Below, piece after piece: positions 56,721 to 64,000 of a stretch of 64,000 nucleotides of DNA. The notes under the pieces are model-generated. The model searched no databases. It saw nothing but the letters and a program-made list of their open reading frames with translations, and was not told where the DNA came from. This stretch comes from Paenilisteria riparia FSL S10-1204 (GTDB lineage Bacteria; Bacillota; Bacilli; Lactobacillales; Listeriaceae), in assembly GCF_000525995.1 (NCBI RefSeq), contig NZ_AODL01000010.1, positions 21,413-85,412 on the forward strand, in the 5' to 3' direction. Within the stretch, counting starts at the first letter, position 1. Every line of letters begins with the position of its first letter. Made by a program: the position numbers and the translations under genes.

Positions 56721-57912
56721 TGCACATATATTACGGGAATGTACGGCACTAACCGAGGCTGGATATGAGATTCAATTATTAACATTAGGTCAGGAAAAAA
56801 CGACAGTAGAAGAGCGAACTAACCAGTTTGAAATTCGACACCTGGGTTTTCAACTTTTCAATCTTCCAAAACAATGGCACAAAATCATGCTATTATTACT
56901 CCTCTTTGTGACCATTTTTTATATTCCTCTTTTAGCTATTTGCTTCATAGGCACTTACTTTGTGCTCTACAAAACGAAAATGAAATATGTTGTTCGCGAT
57001 GTAACGCTAGCTATCAAGATGATTTACTGGGGAATAAAAGCAGATGCCACGGTGTATCATGCGAATGATTTAAATACATTATTTCAAGCGGTAGTATGCG
57101 GAAAATGGATACGAAAACGAAAAGTCATTTTTGACTCCCATGAAGTGAATCGTAACCGCACAGATGATGAGTCGATGATGTATCCATTAGTGGAAAGCTT
57201 CTTAATGCGATATATCGATGCTTGCATTTATGAAAATGACACACGAGCACGATTGATTGAAAAATTATATCATTTTTTTCCGAATGTGGTTTACAACTAT
57301 CCTTGTTTACCAACGCATAGGAATCCAGTTAATTTACACAACAAATTAGACTTACCAGAAGATGAGCTGATTTTACTTTATCAAGGTAGTCTGCAAGAAG
57401 AACGAGGGCTTAACAAACTACTTGATGCCATTCCTCATATCAAGAGCGGCACCATCGTATTCACTGGAGAAGGTCAAATGAAACCATTTTTAATTGAGGA
57501 AACCGTACGTAGGGACTTGTCACACCGCGTCAAGTTTTTACCTAAAGTTACTATAGAACAGCTACCAGCATACACAAGTAACGCGTACATTGGATTCCAG
57601 TTGTTAAGTGATACTTATTTTACACATTACTCAGCCGCGCCGAATGAACTTTTCGAATATATTATGGCTGGTGTACCTACTGTGGCCAGTGATTTTCCAG
57701 AAATAAGAAAAGTAGTAAAAAACGATGAGATAGGGGTGATTGTGAAACCAGACGACGCGAATTCCATTGCTAGGGCGGTTAATCTATTAATTGACCAGCC
57801 GGAACTACGCGAAAAAATGCATCAGAATACGTTTCGAGCCAGAGAGAAATATAACTGGGCGAATGAAAAGATAAAGTTCTTGAGAATCTATCAAAGGCTA
57901 ATAGAGGTGTAG
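56674..57912 (+). CDS. GT4 family glycosyltransferase with an N-proximal membrane segment
   Basis: A 412-aa protein. ATG 56674 overlaps the previous gene by 47 bases; an in-frame TTG at 56662 is possible. A hydrophobic stretch at about residues 70-100 (MLLLLLFVTIFYIPLLAICF) suggests membrane association. The GT-B half shows LLYQGSLQEERGLNKLLDAI, FTGEGQMKPFL, and the sugar-nucleotide site APNELFEYIMAGVPTVASDF. It is co-transcribed with the preceding glycosyltransferase. Donor and linkage cannot be read. Confidence 0.8.
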   Translation: MKKRVTMFVWKEFQNDAHILRECTALTEAGYEIQLLTLGQEKTTVEERTNQFEIRHLGFQLFNLPKQWHKIMLLLLLFVTIFYIPLLAICFIGTYFVLYKTKMKYVVRDVTLAIKMIYWGIKADATVYHANDLNTLFQAVVCGKWIRKRKVIFDSHEVNRNRTDDESMMYPLVESFLMRYIDACIYENDTRARLIEKLYHFFPNVVYNYPCLPTHRNPVNLHNKLDLPEDELILLYQGSLQEERGLNKLLDAIPHIKSGTIVFTGEGQMKPFLIEETVRRDLSHRVKFLPKVTIEQLPAYTSNAYIGFQLLSDTYFTHYSAAPNELFEYIMAGVPTVASDFPEIRKVVKNDEIGVIVKPDDANSIARAVNLLIDQPELREKMHQNTFRAREKYNWANEKIKFLRIYQRLIEV

Positions 57913-57914
57913 AT

Positions 57915-58599
57915 ATGCAAGATTACAAACAGAATCAAAAACTGTCATATCAAAAGAAGCAACAGCCAGTGCAAGAAGAAATAACGGGAGAACTTGAAAG
58001 AATACCATCAAAACCAGTACAAGAAACAGTAGAATCATTGAAATTAGAAAATGAACATCTAAAAAAGCGATTACTAGAACAAACAGATCACGCAAAACAA
58101 GTGATGACACATGCACAAAAAAAATCTAAAGAAACAATTAGAAGAACAAATTCACGAAGAAATGTTATTACGAGCGAAACTTGAAAAATTAGAATATACA
58201 AGTGAAAACCAAAAAAAGACAATGGATCATTTGAATCGCAAACTAACAAGCTTAGAGGCAAAGCGTCAAGCATTGATAGCAGAAAAACAACAGCTACAAA
58301 AACAACTTCGATGTGAAGAGATGCTGATGCAACAAGTAAAAGCCGCCAAAACAGAACTCGCTGATTATAAATTTAAAATCATTACATTGATAGACAGCGA
58401 AAAAGAACCATTAATAGATATTCAAAAAGAAAATGAAGAACAATTAAAAATGCTTGGGCAGCAAGAAAAAGAACTAGTATCCCTCAGAGCCGAGCGCGAT
58501 TATTTCAAAAATCGTTACAATCAAATCATGAAAACTAGAATTATGGACTGGATTGGCAAGTATTGGCGAATAAGGAAGAAACTACGATCAAAAAAATAA
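57915..58599 (+). pseudogene. Coiled-coil protein of the ABC-type locus, frameshifted at an A8 run
   Basis: ATG 57915 follows GAGGTGTAGAT, two bases after the glycosyltransferase stop. The frame MQDYKQNQKLSYQKKQQPVQ breaks at A8 (58116-58123). With seven A it continues THAQKNLKKQLEEQIHEEML to 58599, about 228 aa. Nearly all of residues 40-200 is Leu/Glu/Lys/Gln-rich heptad-like sequence, ending in a basic tail (MDWIGKYWRIRKKLRSKK). It has no catalytic motif. It may be a scaffold or length-measuring component next to the exporter, which is inferred from position. Confidence 0.65.
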
Positions 58600-58730
58600 A
58601 TAGAGAATTCTCAGATGAGAAGCACACTGTTTGCCAAATCAAAATTGACTTTAAAATAAATGGTCCGAATGATCGCTATCTTAATATGTCCTCATATTTA
58701 TAGATGCGAAATAAGAAAGGATGAACCATA

Positions 58731-58843
58731 GTGATAGAACAAGCATCGATACAGCTAGGAGAACCTTTTTTTTAAAAAAAGTTCATCTACAAATTAAACC
58801 GATGTCGAAAGACCTGAGCAAAGAAATGAGGTTTAAGCTTTGA
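58731..58843 (+). pseudogene. Possible small ORF overlapping the ABC permease start
   Basis: GTG 58731 follows AAAGGATG and reads MIEQASIQLGEPFF, then meets T8 and A7 (58766-58780). If one base is removed from each (or one T added) it continues KKVHLQIKPMSKDLSKEMRF to a TGA at 58841 that overlaps the TTG start of the permease as TTGA. The overlap argues that it is a real gene of about 36 codons. No family is recognised. Confidence 0.4.
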
Positions 58844-59651
58844 AAATTTTAATCGATTGGTGTCACACTCAATTTTCCAATTATGGGAAAGTTTTTCGGA
58901 TTGCAAGTTTCGAAAAAAAGGCAGCACATCAAAGTCATTTTCTAGGCTTATTTTGGGAATTTTTAAGTCCTACCATTCAAATTGTTATTTATTATTTAAT
59001 TTTTGGAATGCGCTTAGGCGGAAGACAGATGATGGAAAATGGTGTCCCGTATATATTTTGGATGTTTATTGGAGTTATCCCATGGTTCTATATGAGTTCT
59101 AGTATAAACACTGGTGTCAATTCTATTAGCTCCAATTTGAATTTAATTTCGAAAACGAAATTCCCGGTAGAAATACTGCCAACTATGTCAGTTGTTCGTG
59201 GGTTAAACGGTTTTTTTCACGATGATGGGGTTATTTCTTTGTTTATATATTGGTACAGGTAATTTTCCTGATATTTACTGGATTCAAATTATCTATTATT
59301 TTTTCGCGATGATATTATTAATGGTCGCACTGGCAACACTCAACTCAGTCATAGCGCTTATATTCCGAGATTATCAATTAATTGTTAGTTCGACGATGCG
59401 CCTACTTTTTTTTTGTTTCGGGTGCGGTTATTAATATTTCAACACATCCCGAGTCGTTATTGACCAGGCTGTTCATGCTAAATCCGATTGTGTACATTGT
59501 TGAGGGGTTTCGAGATGCATTACTTTCACGAGCATGGATGTTTGATCACATCTGGTGGAGTGTCTACTTCTTTGGTGTGACGCTCCTGATTTTACTAGCC
59601 GGTGTTTACATGATGAATAAATATAAAAACTATTTCGTGGAGTATAGTTAA
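58840..59651 (+). pseudogene. ABC-2 type polysaccharide exporter permease (TagG/Wzm-like), two frameshifts
   Basis: A TTG start follows AATGAGGTTTAAGC. The frame MKILIDWCHTQFSNYGKVFR has the family segments FLGLFWEFLSPTIQIVIYYL and PYIFWMFIGVIPWFYMSSSI. It breaks at T7 (59211-59217) and at T9 (59406-59414). Removing one T from each joins VVRGLNGFFTMMGLFLCLYI and STMRLLFFVSGAVINI to the end at 59651, 269 aa with six helices. It forms the channel for lipid-linked glycan export with the ATPase downstream. Both breaks are +1. Confidence 0.83.
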
Positions 59652-59664
59652 GGAGAATAAAAAA

Positions 59665-60501
59665 ATGGAAAGTATTTTAAAATTGGAGGAAGTTGAAAAA
59701 ATATTTCAGCTTGAACGTAAAAAATTAAATCATTTATGGCGTAGGCCGTTCCAAAAGCGCGAAGCTAAGTTATTCCAAGCGCTAGAAGATATATCTATGA
59801 CTGTCTCTAAAGGAGAATGTATTGGTTTTGTCGGACTAAACGGGTCGGGAAAATCAACACTTGCTAACATTATTGCTGGCCATTTGTCCCCAACTACAGG
59901 TGTTATAGAGCAAAAAGGAACTGTCTCCTTGCTAGCTATCGGCTCAGCATTAAAGCCTAATTTGACAGGGGTAGAAAATATTCGTTTAAAGATGCTAATC
60001 ATGGATTTTAAACCACTAGAAATTGAAGAACGAATGGAACAAATTATTCAATTTACAGAACTACAATCATTCATTAATCAGCCAGTGAAACATTATTCAA
60101 GCGGCATGCGCGCAAGACTAGGGTTCGGTATCGCTATTCAGACGAACCCAGACATCCTAATCATTGACGAAGCCCTTTCTGTTGGTGATTCAAGCTTTTA
60201 TCAAAAATGTTTAGACGAAATAGAACGCTTAAAAAAAGATGGTACAACGATTTTCTTCGTCAGCCATTCATTAAAACAAATTCGTGAAACCTGTGACAAA
60301 GCTATCTGGTTACATTTTGGCAAAATGAGACTTTTCGGGGATAGTGACGAAGTGTGCCTAGAGTATAGCAAATTTGTCCATCATTTCATGAAAAAAACAC
60401 CCGTAGAAAAACAAATGTACCAAAAAGAACAAATTGCAAAACAAAAAAGACGCTCTTTAAAAAAAACCACGATTCGGCGAACAAAAATTACCAATAGCTA
60501 G
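59665..60501 (+). CDS. ABC polysaccharide exporter ATPase (TagH/Wzt-like)
   Basis: A 278-aa ATPase: Walker A GLNGSGKST (58-66), signature YSSGMRARL, Walker B ILIIDEALSVGDSSFY, and switch VSHSLKQIRETCD. AAGGAG lies upstream of its ATG. The frame as written ends KKTTIRRTKITNS, but an A8 run (60459-60466) precedes that end. With seven A it would read KKPRFGEQKLPIASFTSLFL and LIFLVSAAKILGLW to TAA at 60560, adding a C-terminal membrane helix as TagH-type proteins often have. I think the longer form is the true one. It lacks a Wzt carbohydrate-binding domain. Confidence 0.87.
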   Translation: MESILKLEEVEKIFQLERKKLNHLWRRPFQKREAKLFQALEDISMTVSKGECIGFVGLNGSGKSTLANIIAGHLSPTTGVIEQKGTVSLLAIGSALKPNLTGVENIRLKMLIMDFKPLEIEERMEQIIQFTELQSFINQPVKHYSSGMRARLGFGIAIQTNPDILIIDEALSVGDSSFYQKCLDEIERLKKDGTTIFFVSHSLKQIRETCDKAIWLHFGKMRLFGDSDEVCLEYSKFVHHFMKKTPVEKQMYQKEQIAKQKRRSLKKTTIRRTKITNS

Positions 60502-60587
60502 TTTTACCTCGCTATTTCTTATATTTCTTGTAAGTGCCGCTAAAATACTAGGTTTATGGTAATAGAAGCGCGAAAGGATAAGATAAA

Positions 60588-61451
60588 ATGACAGTCGCAT
60601 CACAAAAATTGAATGACAATGCAAAAACGCCTCTACACGGAGCACATATTAAAAATAACTCGGATACACTTGTTATCATTTTTCAAGGCGTATTTACAAA
60701 GACAAACGAAGCATATGCTACCAATATTATAGAGGGGCGTATTCCTGATAAAGATGTCAAAAATCTGCACAGCTATTATCACTTTATGAAGGTTTCCGAA
60801 AGAAATGATACGCGTGACTATTTATATTTAGAGGATTATTATTCGCGTCTTTACGGCTGGTATGCATTTGATAATGGTAAATTTATATACGAAGAATTAA
60901 GCAACGAATTAAGTCATTTCATTGATGAACATGGTTATAAACATGTCTATGTTGTTGGCAGTTCCAAAGGCGGTGTCGGAGCAATTTTAATGGCACTCCA
61001 CTGTCCACAAATCACCCGCGTATTCACAATGGTTCCGGACGTAAGAATTTCGACAGACGGTTTTGGTGAGAGCGGAAGAAAACTTTTTTTCAATAAGGAC
61101 GAGCTATTTGAAAAGCGTGTCAAAACATTGTTTGAAAGTCCGGATGTTTTTAAAAACCTAGAAAATCGTAAAAATAAGCCTGAATTCTTCTTTTTCACAG
61201 GGGTGCGAGATTATGGTTTTAGACCAGTGACGAATTTACATCAAACATTGAGAGAAGAATATAATGTGGAGAGCCATTTACTAATTATGCCGACACCAGA
61301 ACCACACAGTCCATTAATCAAAAACCATCCTAACTTGATGAACTACTTGATCCAAAATATGGACAAAGAACGTTTATGGGAAGACGACGAATTCACTTCA
61401 GTATCACCAAATGCCCATATCGCAACATATAAAACAATTGGAATGAAATAA
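60588..61451 (+). CDS. Alpha/beta-hydrolase-like protein of the ABC polysaccharide locus
   Basis: A 287-aa soluble protein with GAAAGGAT upstream. A nucleophile elbow YVVGSSKGGVGAI (GxSxGG) follows strands LVIIFQGVF and precedes RVFTMVPDV. A late histidine in PTPEPHSPLIKNHPN could complete the triad. The layout recalls Asp2-like and XcbB/CpsF-like proteins in surface-glycan loci, some of which are acyltransferases or of unknown activity. No signal peptide is visible, so it acts in the cytoplasm. A role in glycan acylation or release is inferred from position. Confidence 0.65.
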   Translation: MTVASQKLNDNAKTPLHGAHIKNNSDTLVIIFQGVFTKTNEAYATNIIEGRIPDKDVKNLHSYYHFMKVSERNDTRDYLYLEDYYSRLYGWYAFDNGKFIYEELSNELSHFIDEHGYKHVYVVGSSKGGVGAILMALHCPQITRVFTMVPDVRISTDGFGESGRKLFFNKDELFEKRVKTLFESPDVFKNLENRKNKPEFFFFTGVRDYGFRPVTNLHQTLREEYNVESHLLIMPTPEPHSPLIKNHPNLMNYLIQNMDKERLWEDDEFTSVSPNAHIATYKTIGMK

Positions 61452-61468
61452 AAAGTGAGGTTAGAGAT

Positions 61469-62061
61469 ATGAAAAAAGCATTACTGCTAAGTAGCGCTGT
61501 CCTAGCCTTAGGAACAACGCTAGCAGCATGCGGAGCAGATGAAAAAGCATCTGGGGAAAAAGCAACAACGAAGAGCGCACAAACAGCTAGCGCTAAAGAA
61601 AAAGATCAACGCCAATATTACGTGCAGACATGGTCAGATGACTGGAGAGGTCTCCAAAGTAAAATTAAGCATGTTACAAGCGTTAAACTATCAGATGCAA
61701 CCAAAACATCTATGAAAATTACAGATGACGGTGTTCTAGGCGTTAAAATCCACGTTGAAAATACATCGGCTAAGGATATATATTCTTTTTTTAACAAAGC
61801 AACCTTTAATCGCAGACGGCAGAGAATACCAAGTGGCAGCAGATGACAGTATTAATGGAACAGCATTAAAGCTAGGCCAAAATCAAAAAAAAAGACGTCT
61901 TACTTAATTTTCATATCCCTAAAATGAGCAAATTCGATCAATTCGATAAGGTCACCTTGAAATGGATAACAAGTGACCAGAGCGATATAAACAAAGTCGA
62001 TGATACCAACTCCAAAAAACGAAATGCTAATCTACCTTTAAAAAAATAGAACAAAGTTTTG
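61469..62061 (+). pseudogene. DUF5067-like lipoprotein, two frameshifts
   Basis: The signal peptide MKKALLLSSAVLALGTTLAA is followed by the lipobox LAAC. The frame reads on through SVKLSDATKTSMKITDDGVL and then breaks at T7 (61786-61792) and at A9 (61885-61893). Removing one base from each joins YSFLTKQPLIADGREYQVAA, NQKKDVLLNFHIPKMSKFDQ and FDKVTLKWI, ending NLPLKNRTKF at TGA 62059, about 196 aa. The Ig-like pattern fits DUF5067/DUF4352 lipoproteins. GTGAGG lies upstream. Both breaks are +1. Confidence 0.7.
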
Positions 62062-62088
62062 AGCCACCTGTTCACATGGGTGGTTTTT
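62061..62088 (+). terminator. rho-independent terminator of the ABC-type operon
   Basis: The stem CCACC/GGTGG around TGTTCACATG is followed by T6. The adhesin downstream therefore has its own promoter. Confidence 0.82.
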
Positions 62089-62294
62089 TACTAGTTATAG
62101 AAGGGTGGCATTACATTACACACTTGGCTTGTAAAAGGGTTACATATTTTTGTTGGTTTTTGCTATCTTACACGATTAAGACTGTAAACAAATGTTCTTA
62201 TATTCGAAGCGCCGTTGTATAGAATAAACAAATACTAAAAAAAAATACATGATATATTAGTTACTAGTGAATTAATATTATACAGAAAAGAGTG

Positions 62295-64000
62295 ATGCAC
62301 TTGCTAAAAAAAGAAGGCCCAACTAATTTTAAGAAGAGCGTGAAGGCGGCCTCGGCAATGATTTTAATAAGTGGACTAGTAACATCCTCATTGCCACTTT
62401 GGAAAATAACGACAGAACAAGTAAATGCAGCAAGTACGCAGACTAATCGTGTACAAGCTGATTCAGCAGTTATAGCGCTTGTAAACGGTGACTTTGAAAA
62501 CCCTGTCGTGACAACGAAATCCCACTGGAAAACTTTTGATGCGAATAGCGTACCCGGTTGGAGAACCACTGCGAGCGATAACCTTATTGAAATTCAAGAA
62601 AACGGCTTACCCAAAAGTAGTCCATCTATCTCAGGAAACCAATGGGCGGAATTAAATGCGTATGAAGTCAGTGCGTTATATCAAGATATCCCTACGACAC
62701 CAGGCGTAAAAGTACGCTGGCAAGTATACCATAAAGGACGCTACGGGGTAGACACAGCGGTGGTTGAATTCGGAGCCCCTGATGGTCCAATGGCGCAACA
62801 AGCTGAAATGGTGGATAATAAAGGGACATGGGGACTATATACAGGTGAATACACGATTCCAGAAGGCCAAACGACAACGCGCTTCCAATTCCGCTCGGTC
62901 AGTGCCGCAGGTGGAGACCCAGCAGCAGGGAATTTATTAGACAATGTCCAATTCGCGACACAATCCGTACTCGATATAGAAGGTAGTTTTGCACAAGCCA
63001 GCACGAAGGTCAGACAAGGCGCAGACTATACGTTGCACGTGACGAATGTGGGCGGGATGCCAGCAGCTAATAACACGATTTCGGTACAAATTCCAACGGC
63101 ACTGAACTACACAGCGGGTTCACTATCTTCGGCAAACACGACGATTTCCAATGAGAATTACGATGCCACGACGCGCACCCTCACGTTTAAAATCGATGTA
63201 TTGAAAAAAGATGCCACAGCAGATATTACGATTCCAATGACAGGGACAGCCGTGACAAATGCTGCTACACCGAGTACGAGCGCTACCTATAACGATCAAA
63301 ATTTTGCGGATACGTATACGGCGGAGGCGACAGATGATGCCATCGCGGTCACGAGTAATGAACTGCCAGTCATTACGGGAGAAGCACAAACAGTCGTACA
63401 GCCAAACACCACATTTGACCCGATGCTTACGATGGCAGCGACAGATAAGGAAGATGGGGATCTTACGACTCGTATTGTTGTTGTCTCGAATCCAGTAGAT
63501 ACCAGCAAATCAGGTGCATATGATGTGACCTATGAAGTGACAGATTCTGATGGCAACAAGGGAACCTTTACACGTCATGTTATTGTCGAAGAAGCCCCAG
63601 TCATCACAGGAGAAGCAACGACGAAACTGAACCCAAATAGCACATTTGATCCAATGAGCATGATGCAAGCAACAGATAAAGAAGACGGAGACATTACAGC
63701 AAAGATCCAAGTCGTGAGCAATTCAGTCGACACAAGTAAGCCGGGTAACTATGAAGTAACATACGAAGTAACCGATACTGACGGAAACCAGGCGACATTC
63801 ACTCGTACAGTCAAAGTGACAGAAGCCCCAGTCATCGCAGGAGAAGCAACGACGAAACTGAATCCAAATAGCGTATTTGATCCAATGAGCACGATGCAAG
63901 CAACAGATAAAGAAGACGGAGATATCACAGCAAAGATCCAAGTCGTGAGTAATTCAGTGGACACAAGTAAGCCGGGTAACTATGAAGTAACATATGAAGA
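62295..64000 (+). CDS. Ig-repeat surface protein, truncated by the window end
   Basis: ATG 62295 follows AGAAAAGAG. The signal peptide has a long charged n-region (MHLLKKEGPTNFKKSVKAAS), then a hydrophobic core ending near TTEQVNA. Residues about 60-225 (LVNGDFENPVV...GWRTTASDNLIEIQ...RFQFRSVSAAGG) look like a carbohydrate-binding jelly roll. A DUF11-like stalk domain follows (ADYTLHVTNVGGMPAANNTI), then DUF5011-type Ig units with a 77-codon period (TFDPMLTMAATDKEDGDLTT...GAYDVTYEVTDSDGN). Three are visible. The C-terminus and any anchor lie beyond 64000. Confidence 0.85.
   Translation, partial: MHLLKKEGPTNFKKSVKAASAMILISGLVTSSLPLWKITTEQVNAASTQTNRVQADSAVIALVNGDFENPVVTTKSHWKTFDANSVPGWRTTASDNLIEIQENGLPKSSPSISGNQWAELNAYEVSALYQDIPTTPGVKVRWQVYHKGRYGVDTAVVEFGAPDGPMAQQAEMVDNKGTWGLYTGEYTIPEGQTTTRFQFRSVSAAGGDPAAGNLLDNVQFATQSVLDIEGSFAQASTKVRQGADYTLHVTNVGGMPAANNTISVQIPTALNYTAGSLSSANTTISNENYDATTRTLTFKIDVLKKDATADITIPMTGTAVTNAATPSTSATYNDQNFADTYTAEATDDAIAVTSNELPVITGEAQTVVQPNTTFDPMLTMAATDKEDGDLTTRIVVVSNPVDTSKSGAYDVTYEVTDSDGNKGTFTRHVIVEEAPVITGEATTKLNPNSTFDPMSMMQATDKEDGDITAKIQVVSNSVDTSKPGNYEVTYEVTDTDGNQATFTRTVKVTEAPVIAGEATTKLNPNSVFDPMSTMQATDKEDGDITAKIQVVSNSVDTSKPGNYEVTYE

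Noticed and set aside
58600..58730. Possible extension of the coiled-coil protein past its stop (reading KINREFSDEKHTVCQIKIDF)
   Set aside because: It would need a base added to an A7 run, opposite to the general bias. Homologues are needed to decide, so it is not annotated.
6998..61893. Homopolymer breaks interpreted as programmed phase variation
   Set aside because: Not adopted as the main reading. Genes with no surface role are hit as often as surface genes, and the direction is almost always +1, as expected for over-calling. Left open for testing.

Overview
The window looks like a low-GC Gram-positive chromosome, most likely Listeriaceae (Listeria sensu lato). I infer this from AGGAGG-type ribosome binding sites, the xylR/alpha-xylosidase/GPH-transporter locus, expanded Crp-like (PrfA-superfamily) regulators, and large Ig-like surface proteins with one LPETG-anchored protein. 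The species cannot be fixed from sequence alone. I see no rRNA, tRNA, IS element, prophage or CRISPR array.

Layout. 1-1650: the tail of an MBOAT acyltransferase, its DHHW partner and a DUF1398 protein. 1651-5644: a 25-aa membrane peptide, a PucR-type regulator, a MarR-MATE efflux pair and a LytTR regulator with a degenerate receiver. 5803-26665 (locus 1): three Crp-like regulators, two giant secreted Ig-like adhesins (A, B), a DUF4352 lipoprotein, UDP-ManNAc dehydrogenase, and a complete Wzx/Wzy polysaccharide operon (initiating transferase, WecG/TagA, GT4, Wzz, tyrosine kinase, flippase, polymerase), closed by a fourth Crp-like gene. 26667-39064: DHA2 efflux pump, small degraded genes, MarR, xyloside catabolism, SnoaL-like protein, ClC channel, and a two-gene GT2 synthase operon. 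39189-64000 (locus 2): an LPETG adhesin, two anchorless Ig adhesins (C, D), three Crp-like regulators plus a small winged-helix protein, a DUF4352 lipoprotein, a second UDP-ManNAc dehydrogenase, two GT4 enzymes, a coiled-coil protein, a TagGH-type ABC exporter, an alpha/beta-hydrolase, another lipoprotein, and an Ig-repeat surface protein that runs off the end.

How it fits together. Loci 1 and 2 share a plan: a Crp-like cluster, anchorless adhesins with a shared C-terminal Ig-repeat family, then a DUF4352 lipoprotein directly before a UDP-ManNAc dehydrogenase, then polysaccharide assembly. Export differs: Wzx/Wzy in locus 1, an ABC transporter in locus 2. My working hypothesis is that the anchorless adhesins are held on the cell by the ManNAcA-containing glycan made next door, and that the Crp paralogues switch the modules.

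Caution. About 20 reading-frame breaks occur here, nearly all explained by one extra base in an A or T run of 7-10. The bias suggests systematic homopolymer over-calling rather than biology, so the broken genes may be intact in the organism. I list them as frameshifted and give the corrected reading.
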